Assembly: GCA_018263005.1 (NCBI GenBank)
Contig: JADFDH010000001.1
Coordinates: 372,001 to 436,000 of the forward strand
DNA length: 64,000 nucleotides
Origin: Methanobacterium sp.
Lineage (GTDB): Archaea > Methanobacteriota > Methanobacteria > Methanobacteriales > Methanobacteriaceae
Reading direction: 5' to 3'
Position numbers and translations under genes: made by a program. Positions 8,790 through 17,946 of the stretch are shown one piece after another. The notes below the pieces were generated by a model. It was not told the DNA's origin. It saw only the letters and a list, made by a program, of their open reading frames with translations, and made no database searches. The first letter of the stretch is position 1; the number at the start of each line of letters is the position of its first letter.

Positions 8790-9467
8790 ATGGATTTATC
8801 AACTTTAGGTGGTCAATTTATAGGAATCATCCCTTTAGGGGATATTGTACTATACTTCACCACATTCAATCTGTTTATGTTTGCTGCTGTACTGGCTTTC
8901 ACGGTCCTAATAGCCATAAGCAGAACTGAAAGCCAAGTAGAAGCACAATTCGGTACTTTAAAAGATAGGGAAAAGAAAGTAGGAAAGGCTGAGTTTAAAA
9001 TCAGGAGATTCCTAGCCATAGTATGTGGATTGGCTACTGCAGGAGCTATGGTAACTGGTGATGTGTTTGATTTCACTTTATTCGTAGCTTTAATTGGTAT
9101 TGTTAATATTGGTATCGTAGCCGCTGTTAAAGAGATAGATGTTTTAGATTCCGCATTCCAATATGGAATAATAGCCATGATTGCATCATTACCCCTTTTT
9201 GGTGGTGCGGCATTTATATTGGCTTCATCCGGTACTTTAAGCTTACTGGAGATAGTGAATATTCCAACCACCACATTGATGCTTTTTGGTTCTATTCTCT
9301 TGTTCCTTGGTGTTGCTGGTGAAACAGGTGTGGCACCATTCTTCGCTACCAAAGCTGAGATGTTTAGGACACCTGGCTCACCGTTCCTATTGATAATACA
9401 TTTAAGTTCTTTAATGGTGATTGTAAGGATTATAGAAATACTTTTAATAATCAATAAACCCTTTTAA
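8790..9467 (+). CDS. ehaH: Energy-converting hydrogenase A subunit EhaH (NuoL/M-like)
   Basis: 225 residues and six or more helices. It is one of the two conserved integral membrane subunits of energy-converting hydrogenases, distantly related to the ND5/NuoL antiporter-like subunits but shortened. The conserved-looking block is VAGETGVAPFFATKAEMF, followed by RTPGSPFLLIIHLSSL; the charged residues within helices are likely proton or sodium path residues. A long open frame on the opposite strand (8813-9454) is a codon shadow. A 110-base AT-rich gap follows. Confidence 0.88.
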   Translation: MDLSTLGGQFIGIIPLGDIVLYFTTFNLFMFAAVLAFTVLIAISRTESQVEAQFGTLKDREKKVGKAEFKIRRFLAIVCGLATAGAMVTGDVFDFTLFVALIGIVNIGIVAAVKEIDVLDSAFQYGIIAMIASLPLFGGAAFILASSGTLSLLEIVNIPTTTLMLFGSILLFLGVAGETGVAPFFATKAEMFRTPGSPFLLIIHLSSLMVIVRIIEILLIINKPF

Positions 9468-9577
9468 TAGTAAATATGGATTAATAAAGATTCTAAACTT
9501 AAAATAAGACTAAATAAATGTAAAATTTGATGAAAAAATAATAATTTCACTAATAATGGTTTTATAGGTGTATATAA

Positions 9578-9793
9578 ATGGATAAATTAAAAACAATCAG
9601 CTGGATATTATTCATAATTTCAATAATGTGCATCGTATATGCTTTAATATTTAATCCGGTAAACTGGATTGTTTACGCCATATCACTGTTATTCATACCA
9701 TTATCTATCCTTTCCTTTGGTCTTATCTCTATGGCCAGAGGTAAGAAAGAAGATGAAGAAGATAAAAGAAAAGAACCATTCATAGGTTATTAA
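9578..9793 (+). CDS. ehaI: Energy-converting hydrogenase A subunit EhaI
   Basis: 71 residues with two helices (TISWILFIISIMCIVYALIF; WIVYAISLLFIPLSILSFGL) and an acidic/lysine-rich tail (RGKKEDEEDKRKEP). AGGTG ahead of the ATG is a good ribosome site. Small Eha-specific membrane subunit identified mainly by position between the NuoL/M-like and NuoH-like subunits and by the expected length. Confidence 0.84.
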   Translation: MDKLKTISWILFIISIMCIVYALIFNPVNWIVYAISLLFIPLSILSFGLISMARGKKEDEEDKRKEPFIGY

Positions 9794-9889
9794 ATAGAAA
9801 TAAAAACAGTATAAAAGGTCTAAGTAAGTTTATCCGCATTTAAGGTGTAAAACATAAACTTAGATAGCTTATAATCATTCGGTGAAAAA

Positions 9890-10753
9890 ATGAATTTAAT
9901 GGCTGACATCCTGTTGAACGTTATAATAGCGTTCCTGGTGGGAAGCGTCCTATTTGGACTGCAAAGAAAGATTATGGCCCGGATACAAATGAGACCGGGA
10001 CCACCCATAATCCAACACCTGCTTCATACCTTCAAATTCTTTATAAAAGAATCAGCATTCCCAAAAACAGCAGCTATGCCCTTTTACATAGCAATAACTG
10101 CTATGTTATGTGCCATATGGGTCGCTGCGGTTATTGTGGGGCCGGTAACAGAAGGATCTCTATTATTGTTCTTTGCCATATATGCACTACATAAAATCGT
10201 AGAGCACAATGCAGGATCTTCCTCTGGTTCGCCATATGGTAAAATGAGTTGTGTAAGAGCGGTATTTTCAGCAGCAGCTGAATTACCATTATTCGCGGTA
10301 TTGATAATCATATATCTTAAAACAGGCACCATGAACATTGGTAATATCGTAACATATCAAGGACAGTATGGGCCATTGATTTGGGGAATACCCCTGGCTG
10401 CAATGATGTTCTTCGTGTTGATACTGTCCAAAGCGCCCTACTCTCCATTTGCCATAACTAAAGGAAAAGATATAATATCCGGATATGAGACCGAACATTT
10501 TGGTTTGCTTCGGGGATATTTAATGATTTCAGAGTCTATAGCATGGTACATGTTGTTATGGATATTTTTAACTGTGTTTATAGGGGGATTGAGCCCTATA
10601 GGTTATCTTATTGGAATGATTCTAATCAGTGCCTTAGTGGCCCTGATCAACGCCACTACACCTATCTTAAATCCTAACCACTCCATTATGGTACAGGTGT
10701 CTCTGGCTTTTATAGGAGTTTTAGGGTCTATAATATTGCTTACTGTATATTGA
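9890..10753 (+). CDS. ehaJ: Energy-converting hydrogenase A subunit EhaJ (NuoH/HyfC-like)
   Basis: 287 residues, about eight helices. It is the second conserved membrane subunit, homologous to NuoH/EchB/HycD, which links the catalytic module to the membrane. Visible family features: the RIQMRPGPP motif near residue 40, a cytoplasmic acidic loop with KGKDIISGYETEHFG near residue 200, and SKAPYSPF before it. The GGTGAAAAA ahead of the ATG is a strong ribosome site; an internal ATG three codons later is possible. Confidence 0.93.
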   Translation: MNLMADILLNVIIAFLVGSVLFGLQRKIMARIQMRPGPPIIQHLLHTFKFFIKESAFPKTAAMPFYIAITAMLCAIWVAAVIVGPVTEGSLLLFFAIYALHKIVEHNAGSSSGSPYGKMSCVRAVFSAAAELPLFAVLIIIYLKTGTMNIGNIVTYQGQYGPLIWGIPLAAMMFFVLILSKAPYSPFAITKGKDIISGYETEHFGLLRGYLMISESIAWYMLLWIFLTVFIGGLSPIGYLIGMILISALVALINATTPILNPNHSIMVQVSLAFIGVLGSIILLTVY

Positions 10754-10780
10754 AGTTAACAATGAAGGAGAATTATAGAA

Positions 10781-11041
10781 ATGGAAGAGCAAGAAAAAGA
10801 TACGTTATTCTTGATGACTTTAGCTGTCTTTGGTGCAGTTTTAGCCAGTAGTTTAACTGTTTATCTTCAGATAATAGTGGTTTTACCCCTGACTATTGCT
10901 GTTTTTTTAATTATGATCCTTACTGTATTGCTCACTAAAAAAAAGGTTATTCATCTGTCTGAGAATTTGGAAACCTGGGCCATGGTAATAGTTCTCATAT
11001 CAATCATAGTATCCTTTATTTATCTTTTCAGACCAGCTTAA
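10781..11041 (+). CDS. ehaK: Energy-converting hydrogenase A subunit EhaK
   Basis: 86 residues with three short helices (LFLMTLAVFGAVLASSLTVYL; VLPLTIAVFLIMILTVLL; AMVIVLISIIVSFIYLF) and an acidic N-terminus (MEEQEKD). GAAGGAGAAT is a strong ribosome site. Small nonconserved membrane subunit of Eha, named from position eleven in the cluster. Confidence 0.84.
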   Translation: MEEQEKDTLFLMTLAVFGAVLASSLTVYLQIIVVLPLTIAVFLIMILTVLLTKKKVIHLSENLETWAMVIVLISIIVSFIYLFRPA

Positions 11042-11051
11042 AGGTGAAGAA

Positions 11052-11378
11052 ATGGACAATCAAATCATTTATTTAATCTACATACTTTCATTCGTAATAG
11101 GATCCATAATAGGACTGGTATTGAGTTATAAAAAATATACAGAACCCTTCATAAAGAAGAATATGGATATGGTCGCTCTCATAATGGCTATTATTGGTTG
11201 GGTCCTGGTATTAAACAATCCATTACTAATGGTGATTCCTTATTATATTACCATTACCATCGGAATATTTCTAATTGCGCTGGTTATAGGAATGCGACCG
11301 GGTTACGGAAGATATGAAACTGTAATAGGATTTTCGGTGGCGGGAATTATTTGGATTATTAGGATGGGTTTAACATGA
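11052..11378 (+). CDS. ehaL: Energy-converting hydrogenase A subunit EhaL
   Basis: 108 residues with four short helices and little polar sequence (DNQIIYLIYILSFVIGSIIG; MVALIMAIIGWVLVL; YYITITIGIFLIALVIGM; IGFSVAGIIWIIRMGL). AAAGGTGAAGAA ahead of the ATG. The stop overlaps the ehaM start as ATGA. Last of the ten Eha-specific membrane subunits. Confidence 0.84.
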   Translation: MDNQIIYLIYILSFVIGSIIGLVLSYKKYTEPFIKKNMDMVALIMAIIGWVLVLNNPLLMVIPYYITITIGIFLIALVIGMRPGYGRYETVIGFSVAGIIWIIRMGLT

Positions 11379-11836
11379 ACCAAGATGAAAATGGTGAAGA
11401 ACTGGAAAAGGAATTTGAAGAGGAAATTTCCTATCCTAAGGAAGAAGAAGCTGCCAGTGATGAGGAACTTCTTATTAGGATGAAAAAAAGAATTCTCCGT
11501 AGTTATCGCTGGTATGAAGATGTTATTAAACCTTTTTCAGAGGAATTCAAAATTTCAACAGAGGAACTGGAAGACATCCTAATGAAAAGATTGGATATGT
11601 CCAGTTTGGAGGCTTTACAACCCCGTTTTGAATCTTCAAAGTTAAGATGTACCAAGGAGAGGATACACTCTGATTTAAAGATCTGCTGGCTCTGTGATGT
11701 AATGAATATTTTAACAGATGATGAAGCAGAAGATATCAAAAATAAAATAGCTTTTAAGGTTCTTATCCTTAAAGAATCTTATGGAGATGCATTAGAGGAA
11801 GGTAAAAAGGATCTATTATATCATTTAAAACGATGA
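11375..11836 (+). CDS. ehaM: Energy-converting hydrogenase A subunit EhaM (DUF1959)
   Basis: 153 residues, hydrophilic, with no membrane helix. The first 35 residues are very acidic, followed by a helical domain (MKKRILRSYRWYEDVIKPFS; EELEDILMKRLDMSSLEALQ; KICWLCDVMNILTDDEAEDI) that I recognise as the DUF1959 family of Eha-linked proteins. It is one of four hydrophilic accessory subunits and probably sits on the cytoplasmic side near the small subunit EhaN, which follows. Role not established. Confidence 0.85.
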   Translation: MNQDENGEELEKEFEEEISYPKEEEAASDEELLIRMKKRILRSYRWYEDVIKPFSEEFKISTEELEDILMKRLDMSSLEALQPRFESSKLRCTKERIHSDLKICWLCDVMNILTDDEAEDIKNKIAFKVLILKESYGDALEEGKKDLLYHLKR

Positions 11837-11886
11837 TTAGTTTATGTTTATAAATTTTGAGAAGTTTAATTTATAGAGGTCAAGAA

Positions 11887-12336
11887 ATGTTAGATGCGCT
11901 TAAAGATGTCATACGAAAAAGTTCCATTCATGTATGTCTAATAAACACCGGGGGGTGTAATGGCTGCGACATAGAAGTAGTAGCACTGCTTAGCCCCAGA
12001 TACGATCTGGAACAGTACGGAATTTATGTGCATAATAACCCCCGTGAAGCAGATGTTATACTGGTTACTGGCGCAGTAACAGAACAATGGAGAGAAAAAT
12101 TGCAAAGAATTTATTCAAAAGCCCCGGAACCAAAGATTGTGGTGGCTATAGGTAATTGTCCATTATCTGGGGATGTATTCAACCAGGAAGGTTCCAGTGT
12201 ATATGCTCCAGTATCGGATTTTATACCGGTGGATGCTGAGATACCGGGATGTCCCCCCCGACCTTCAGAGATCTTAGCTGCAATACTGGGCGTTGGACCC
12301 GATGCAATAGCAGCCAAAGGGAGGCAGAAACCATGA
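11887..12336 (+). CDS. ehaN: [NiFe]-hydrogenase small subunit EhaN
   Basis: 149 residues. It carries the proximal [4Fe-4S] cluster that takes electrons between the NiFe site and the ferredoxin subunits. Likely ligands are C24 and C27 in GGCNGCDIE, C91 in IGNCPLSG, and C122 in PGCPPRP, the pattern of NuoB/EchC-type short small subunits. The frame runs back to a TTG at 11857, but AGAGGTCAAGAA before the ATG at 11887 fixes the start. It ends in an ATGA overlap with ehaO. No signal peptide, as expected for a cytoplasm-facing enzyme. Confidence 0.94.
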   Translation: MLDALKDVIRKSSIHVCLINTGGCNGCDIEVVALLSPRYDLEQYGIYVHNNPREADVILVTGAVTEQWREKLQRIYSKAPEPKIVVAIGNCPLSGDVFNQEGSSVYAPVSDFIPVDAEIPGCPPRPSEILAAILGVGPDAIAAKGRQKP

Positions 12337-13460
12337 TATTACCATTAGGACCCATCCATCCTGGACTTAAAGAACCAATACGTCTTAAGCTTAAAACCAG
12401 AGGAGAGAAGGTTTTAAGCGCTGAAATTGATTATGGATACGTTCATCGTGGAATAGAGAGAGTTATGGAGGGTAAAACCTGGCAAAAAGGAATATACCTC
12501 TCGGAAAGGGTTTGTGGGATATGTTCCTATATCCACACTCAGACCTTTGCGGAGACCTTTGAAAAAATTGCTGGTGAAAGAGCCCCTATACGTGCCCAGT
12601 TTTTAAGGGTGCTAACCAATGAATTAGACAGAATTCAAAGCCATTTAATAGCTAATTCCACCTTTTTCAAAGCCATGGAACATGAAACACTTTTCGTGTA
12701 CATGTTACATCTAAGAGAACCAGTAATGGATGCAATTGAGTTATTAACCGGAAACCGAGTTAATATGGGTTGGAATGTTGTGGGTGGAGTGAAGATGGAT
12801 GTAAATCAGTCCCATCTGGATAGCATAATGAAAATAATGATGGATCTAGAGTCAGAGTATGATAAATACGTGGAGATGTTTGAACATGGACCTTTACTAG
12901 GCTTGAGATCCCGTGATGTAGGTAAGATGACCCGTGATGATGCTATCAAAGCCAGGGCAGTGGGACCCGTAGGAAGAGCTTCAGGATTGAAACATGATTT
13001 AAGAGAAAAACATCATACTTATCATGATAACTTCGACTTCAAAGTCATATGGAGGAAAGAGGGAGATAACTATGCCCGTACCATGAACCGTTTTGATGAA
13101 ATAACCCAATCTATCAGGCTCATAAAACAGGTAATTGAGAATATACCCCCTGGTGAAGTTAGGAAAAAAATAAACATACCTGCAGGATATGGGGACTGGA
13201 GAAATGAGGCTCCCAGGGGAGAAGTGACTTACATGATAGAAACCAATGGTAATCTCATAAATAATGTCTCCATAAGGACACCCAGTATAATGAACATAGA
13301 TGCCTGTGCCAAGTATATGTTAAAGGATGTGGCAACCGTTCCAGACGCTCTAGCCACCTATGCTAGTGTAGATCCATGCATTGCCTGTACAGAAAGATCG
13401 GTTATTATTGATGATGAAAGCCAAGAATTACTTGAACGGCAAAATAAAAAAGAAGAATAA
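12333..13460 (+). CDS. ehaO: [NiFe]-hydrogenase large subunit EhaO
   Basis: 375 residues and the catalytic subunit. The four nickel-binding cysteines are present: RVCGIC at residues 59-64 and DPCIAC at 347-352, the group 4 (Ech/Eha/Ehb) versions of the L1 and L2 motifs. The protein ends only 23 residues after the last motif, and no clear C-terminal cleavage motif is visible. The frame extends upstream to 12249, but the ATG at 12333 overlapping the ehaN stop is the obvious start (ILPLGPIHPGLKEP). It uses H2 to reduce ferredoxin, driven by the ion gradient. Confidence 0.96.
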   Translation: MILPLGPIHPGLKEPIRLKLKTRGEKVLSAEIDYGYVHRGIERVMEGKTWQKGIYLSERVCGICSYIHTQTFAETFEKIAGERAPIRAQFLRVLTNELDRIQSHLIANSTFFKAMEHETLFVYMLHLREPVMDAIELLTGNRVNMGWNVVGGVKMDVNQSHLDSIMKIMMDLESEYDKYVEMFEHGPLLGLRSRDVGKMTRDDAIKARAVGPVGRASGLKHDLREKHHTYHDNFDFKVIWRKEGDNYARTMNRFDEITQSIRLIKQVIENIPPGEVRKKINIPAGYGDWRNEAPRGEVTYMIETNGNLINNVSIRTPSIMNIDACAKYMLKDVATVPDALATYASVDPCIACTERSVIIDDESQELLERQNKKEE

Positions 13461-13531
13461 ATAAAAGATGAATTCATGAATTATAGAAAAATAAAGATTT
13501 TTAATTCAATACAAATACTCGATGATGCCTT

Positions 13532-14563
13532 ATGTCTTCAGTAATATGGTATTTATATGAATTTGCCAGAAAATCCTGGGCTGAAAAATTTGCAGCTGCA
13601 AAAACAGATCCTGAGATAATGGAAACTCCATCAAGATTTAGAGACTTTCCAGAGGTCAGAAAAGAATACTGTATAGCATGTGGTGCGTGTACAGCCGCAT
13701 GTCCAGCACCTATGGCGATCAAGCTTATTAGAAGCAGCGATAGTGCTGAAGAGGAGGGAGCCACTTATCCAGTTATAAACCACAGAGGGTGTATAAGATG
13801 TGGTTTCTGTGCAGAAGTATGTCCCACCGATCCTAAAACCATACTCTGCGGCGAGAATCATCTTATCCGAGAAGAATTCACCATTCTGCCAGTTGATAAG
13901 ATGTTTATTATCGACGATTATTTATGCATACGTTGCAAAAAATGCTTAAAAACATGCAGCCAGGTAGCAGGAGCCATATCAGAAGTTGATAATAAATTTG
14001 TCATCGACCAGTCCAAATGTATTGGTTGTGGTGATTGTATTAAAAACTGTCCTGTGAAGGGAGCTATCAAAGGAATTTACATTAATCATGTAGAAGAACA
14101 GAAAGATATCATCAATCTGGTGGTCGACACTCTCGAATCTAGAATAGAGGAAGATCAAGAGAAAATAAAGAAATTAGAACCAGAGGAAGTATATAAAATT
14201 GACTTACCCATGGATGATCTGGTTAAAAAAGCAAGAGAAATTATTCGCAACGATGAAATAATCCAAGATACCATCGAAAAAATCACAGATCGCTTGAAAA
14301 TGAGAATTTTAACCTGGGATGATGAAAAATGTAATAACTGCCGCTTATGCGTTGATGATTGTCCATCAGGGGCTATAACCTATGATGAAGAAAAGGGAGT
14401 TCAAAGAAACCCTGATAAATGTCTCAGATGCAGTATATGTTATCAAACATGTCCATTTGGTGTGGCTGGATTCTATGTGGCTAGATTTTTATTTTCTGGA
14501 ACATTGAAAGATGGAGTCATACATATCACTCTGAAACCTTCACAGTTACCCATAAGGAGTTGA
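13532..14563 (+). CDS. ehaP: Eha polyferredoxin EhaP, six [4Fe-4S] clusters
   Basis: 343 residues. Six CxxCxxCxxxC-type motifs can be counted: CIACGACTAACP, CIRCGFCAEVCP, CIRCKKCLKTCS, CIGCGDCIKNCP, CNNCRLCVDDCP and CLRCSICYQTCP. This equals the 6[4Fe-4S] polyferredoxin described for the M. thermautotrophicus eha operon. The third motif ends in CS instead of CP. A charged helical region of about 75 residues (residues 185-260) separates four N-terminal motifs from two C-terminal ones. The opening SSVIWYLYEFARKSW resembles the NuoI/EhbL-like docking helix. The last base pairs overlap ehaQ. Confidence 0.94.
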   Translation: MSSVIWYLYEFARKSWAEKFAAAKTDPEIMETPSRFRDFPEVRKEYCIACGACTAACPAPMAIKLIRSSDSAEEEGATYPVINHRGCIRCGFCAEVCPTDPKTILCGENHLIREEFTILPVDKMFIIDDYLCIRCKKCLKTCSQVAGAISEVDNKFVIDQSKCIGCGDCIKNCPVKGAIKGIYINHVEEQKDIINLVVDTLESRIEEDQEKIKKLEPEEVYKIDLPMDDLVKKAREIIRNDEIIQDTIEKITDRLKMRILTWDDEKCNNCRLCVDDCPSGAITYDEEKGVQRNPDKCLRCSICYQTCPFGVAGFYVARFLFSGTLKDGVIHITLKPSQLPIRS

Positions 14564-15942
14564 TTAAAATTCCCGATACACAAAGTACACAAAACACTAA
14601 GATAACCTCAAAAAAATCCAATAAACCGCTCAGGGAAGTGGAAGTTGAATATGAGATAGATAGAAGTAAGTGTGAAATGTGTACAAATAAGCCTTGCCTA
14701 GAATCGTGTCCAGTGGATGCTATACATCAAATACCTCCTGATGAACGAATTGAAATCGATGATAAATGTGTGGGATGTGTATTATGCCGGGAAGCATGTC
14801 CATACGATGCAATAAAAATGAAAACAACTCTTGCACAACCCATAAGAGAAAATATACCCAATATTAACGTTAAACTATGCAGACAATGCGGAGCCTGTGT
14901 TCAAGCCTGTAAAACTGGTGCCATACATTTAGAGTCAACTGGTAGAGAGGAAGCTCACAGTGTTATTGATGAGGATAAATGCGTTCGCTGTGGTTACTGC
15001 GCCAGGGTTTGCCCCACGGAGGCCATTAAATACGGTGAAATTCTACCCAGATCAGTGGCGGGGGGTAAAGCAGTGGTGGTTAAACAGGACCAATGTATTG
15101 GTTGTATGACCTGTACCCGGGTCTGTCCATCTAGAGGAGCAATAAACATAGGTGAAGTGAGCAAACTACCATTCATAGATCCTGCTTATTGTGCTAGATG
15201 CGAAGAATGTATGAATGTCTGCCCTACCACTGCAATTAAATATTCTTCTCGTAGAAGAGCTTATGAACAGTTTAACAAGATAAAAACCATGGAAATAGTT
15301 TCAGAAATCTTGGAAAAAGACGCCAGTAAACTTTCAAAAAACGCCAGCAGAATTAACACGATTTTTAATAAAATAGCCCGGGAGGTCAGTTTCCAGCATC
15401 CGGAAGAAGAATTTGAAGAAGATGTCACAGAAATTATTCAGGATGAAATCAAAGGCATGGTAGGTGAAGGACTGGAAATTGATGATATTGGAGAGATAAT
15501 TGAAAATACCAACCCAAAAAGGGAAATAACTGTTATCGCAGAGAACTGTATAGGTTGTGGGGCATGTATTGATCAATGCCCTGTAGATTGTATCGAGCTT
15601 GAAATACCAGCTCCCATCCATATAGGGGAAGACTGTGTTTACTGCGGATTATGTGTCCCGGCGTGTCCATTCGATGCCATAAAAATTAGTGAAGAACAGT
15701 TCTATACTAAGGATGGAAAAATTTTCTTCGCCAGGGAGAGAATAACCGGATCAAGAACAGGAGAAGTAATTATCGATGATTTATCCTGTCAGAGATGTGG
15801 TGTGTGTGTTAATAAATGTCCGGAAGACGCTTTAAGTATAGAAGATGATAAATTAATCGTTGATAAAGAAAAATGTATTCTATGCGCTGAATGTGAAGGT
15901 ATATGCCCTCTCAATGCTATAAAATTGAAAACAGAAAGTTAG
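14560..15942 (+). CDS. ehaQ: Eha polyferredoxin EhaQ, ten [4Fe-4S] clusters
   Basis: 460 residues. Ten cluster motifs are visible, from CEMCTNKPCLESCP (a longer first motif) to CILCAECEGICP. The first six lie in the N-terminal 215 residues and the last four in the C-terminal 130, separated by a helical linker of about 100 residues (about 235-320). It should act as an electron wire from the hydrogenase to soluble partners. The only in-frame start near the end of ehaP is a TTG at 14560 overlapping the ehaP stop (TTGA). AAGGAG directly abuts it, so the exact start is uncertain. Confidence 0.93.
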   Translation: MIKIPDTQSTQNTKITSKKSNKPLREVEVEYEIDRSKCEMCTNKPCLESCPVDAIHQIPPDERIEIDDKCVGCVLCREACPYDAIKMKTTLAQPIRENIPNINVKLCRQCGACVQACKTGAIHLESTGREEAHSVIDEDKCVRCGYCARVCPTEAIKYGEILPRSVAGGKAVVVKQDQCIGCMTCTRVCPSRGAINIGEVSKLPFIDPAYCARCEECMNVCPTTAIKYSSRRRAYEQFNKIKTMEIVSEILEKDASKLSKNASRINTIFNKIAREVSFQHPEEEFEEDVTEIIQDEIKGMVGEGLEIDDIGEIIENTNPKREITVIAENCIGCGACIDQCPVDCIELEIPAPIHIGEDCVYCGLCVPACPFDAIKISEEQFYTKDGKIFFARERITGSRTGEVIIDDLSCQRCGVCVNKCPEDALSIEDDKLIVDKEKCILCAECEGICPLNAIKLKTES

Positions 15943-16020
15943 AATTAAGTTATATCAAAAAAATAGATTTTTTATTAATTATTTCATATTCCTTTTGTGA
16001 AATTTATGGAGGAACAAATT

Positions 16021-17046
16021 TTGAAGAGAAGATTTTTTGTTTCTGACTGTGAAGGTCCCCTTTCCATTAATGATAATGCCTTTGAACTTGCAGGTAAATT
16101 CATAGAAGATGGTGAGAAATTTTTCGAGATAATAAGTAAATATGATGATATTTTAGCTGATGAAATAAATAGACCCGGTTACAATGCTGGTGGAACATTG
16201 AAGTTAATACTACCTTTTCTCAAGGCTTATGGTGCTACTAACGAAGTGATAAAGGAATATAGTCAGAAAAATATTCTATTAGTCCCAGAAGCTAGGGATA
16301 CTCTTCAGTTTGTCTATTGTATCATGCCTTCTTTTATAATAAGCACCAGCTACCAGCAGTATATACAGGCACTATGTGATTCAACAGGATTCCCTTACGA
16401 AAACACCTACTCCACCAAATTAGATATCGACCAATATAACCTTCCTAAAGAGGAGAAAAATAGACTGATGGAGCTTCGAGAGAGTATCCTAAAGAACCCT
16501 GACTTTGATAATCTGGAGGAAATATTCTGGAATATCATCCCCTCTATGGGAATAGGTAGAATAGTAGACGATGTGAATCCAGTTGGAGGAGAAGGAAAAA
16601 AAGATGCATTAAAGGACATCATAAAAAGATTCCAATTTAATCAATCAGATGTTATGTATGTAGGGGACAGTATAACTGATGTTGAACCATTAAGATTCGC
16701 AGCACAGCATGGGGGTCTCTCAGTAACATTTAATGGTAATGAATACGCTATTAAAGAAACTGAAATTGCTATAATGGCAGATAACACCCTTCCCATTTCC
16801 ATACTGACTGATCTGTTTAATAAAGGTGGTAAAGAAGATATTATGGAATTTATACCCTTATTTTCTGAAGATCCGAAGCTTGCTTTATATGAATATCCGG
16901 TGGACGCTCAGTTAGCCCTTAAATTCCCTTCATGTTCAAATATGAAGATAGAAATAGTAACCGAAAATAATCGGGAAGAGATAAAAATTGAAAGTCTCAA
17001 ATACCGTAAAAAAGTAAGGGGAGCGGCTATAGGGGGATTAGGTTAG
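16021..17046 (+). CDS. ehaR: Energy-converting hydrogenase A subunit EhaR, HAD-like, TTG start
   Basis: About 341 residues from a TTG at 16021, eight bases after GGAGG; the earlier GTG at 15997 has no ribosome site. It has HAD-superfamily marks: an N-terminal RRFFVSDCEGPLS (motif I with D-x-E in place of D-x-D), PSFIISTSYQQYI as motif II, and VMYVGDSITDVEPLRFA as motif IV. A hydrolase fold is therefore likely, but whether it is active is unclear. It is one of the hydrophilic accessory Eha proteins. A 78-base gap separates it from ehaQ, and it abuts ehaS. Confidence 0.87.
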   Translation: MKRRFFVSDCEGPLSINDNAFELAGKFIEDGEKFFEIISKYDDILADEINRPGYNAGGTLKLILPFLKAYGATNEVIKEYSQKNILLVPEARDTLQFVYCIMPSFIISTSYQQYIQALCDSTGFPYENTYSTKLDIDQYNLPKEEKNRLMELRESILKNPDFDNLEEIFWNIIPSMGIGRIVDDVNPVGGEGKKDALKDIIKRFQFNQSDVMYVGDSITDVEPLRFAAQHGGLSVTFNGNEYAIKETEIAIMADNTLPISILTDLFNKGGKEDIMEFIPLFSEDPKLALYEYPVDAQLALKFPSCSNMKIEIVTENNREEIKIESLKYRKKVRGAAIGGLG

Positions 17047-17946
17047 ATGGGTAAATTTAAGGCATTGGAATATGTGGAAGATACTTATGCAGAAGCATTC
17101 GCTGGGATATTCTGCCGTGTAATGTTAACAGCTCCTGATGAAGAGATCCTACAAAGAGCAGCCTATGATGCAACAGCCACACCCGCAACAGTAATCGGTA
17201 GAGTAGAGGGTGGAATAGAAACCTGGTTAGAAGAAAAAGAAACTCCTGATGGAAGAAAAGGGGCTATATTACAGTTCTGGTTTGAAACAGGAGATCTGAA
17301 TAAATTCGAATTGGAACTTTCCTATAGAATCAGACAGGACATACTGGTTAAGCCATTTACCCGGTTATTTGATGCATCAATAAATCCTCATGGATACATC
17401 GATACTATGAAACAGATAGGACACTGTGGTGATGGATATGAATGGGAAGAGAATATATACGGTCGAGATATGATCGTAATTCCCATCGCCATACCTGATT
17501 TCATGATTGAACGTAAACTGGGGTATACAGAGGGAATTATGGGTGCTAATTTTTGGTATATGTGTAAAAGTAAAGAATCAGTTTTAAAGTCCGGTCGAAA
17601 AGCAATTAGGGCTATAGGAGAAGTTAAAGGAGTTATAACTCCATTTGATATCTGTTCTGCAGCATCCAAACCAGAGACTAAATACCCTTGGATAGGCCCT
17701 ACCACAAACCACCCATACTGTCCATCACTTAAAAAAATTCTAAATGAGCAATCTAAGGTACCGGACAACGTGGGATACATACCAGAAATTGTTATAAATG
17801 GAATAAATCATGAAGTAATACAAGAAGCAATGAGAGCAGGTATATCCGCTGTTCTTGATGATAATGATGTTATAAAGATTTCCGCTGGAAATTATCAGGG
17901 TAAACTGGGTGAATATAAGCTTTATTTAAAAGAGTTGTTTAAATGA
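17047..17946 (+). CDS. ehaS: EhaS, formylmethanofuran:H4MPT formyltransferase-like
   Basis: 299 residues, colinear with Ftr, the enzyme that moves the formyl group from formylmethanofuran to tetrahydromethanopterin. Recognisable stretches: VEDTYAEAFAGIFCRVMLTA at the start, DATATPATVIGRVEGGIE, GRDMIVIPIAIPDFMIE and ITPFDICSAASKPETKYPWI. From memory, M. thermautotrophicus has an Ftr-like protein at the same place besides its true Ftr. The gene starts directly after the ehaR stop and overlaps ehaT as ATGA, so it is built into the operon. Activity is not provable from sequence; a binding or regulatory paralogue is the likely alternative. Confidence 0.88.
   Translation: MGKFKALEYVEDTYAEAFAGIFCRVMLTAPDEEILQRAAYDATATPATVIGRVEGGIETWLEEKETPDGRKGAILQFWFETGDLNKFELELSYRIRQDILVKPFTRLFDASINPHGYIDTMKQIGHCGDGYEWEENIYGRDMIVIPIAIPDFMIERKLGYTEGIMGANFWYMCKSKESVLKSGRKAIRAIGEVKGVITPFDICSAASKPETKYPWIGPTTNHPYCPSLKKILNEQSKVPDNVGYIPEIVINGINHEVIQEAMRAGISAVLDDNDVIKISAGNYQGKLGEYKLYLKELFK

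Noticed and set aside
8813..9454. 213-residue open frame on the minus strand
   Set aside because: It lies fully inside ehaH in the mirrored codon phase, has no ribosome site, and its translation is a low-complexity Ile/Ser/Thr string.
17388..17780. 130-residue minus-strand frame
   Set aside because: Shadow of the formyltransferase-like ehaS gene.
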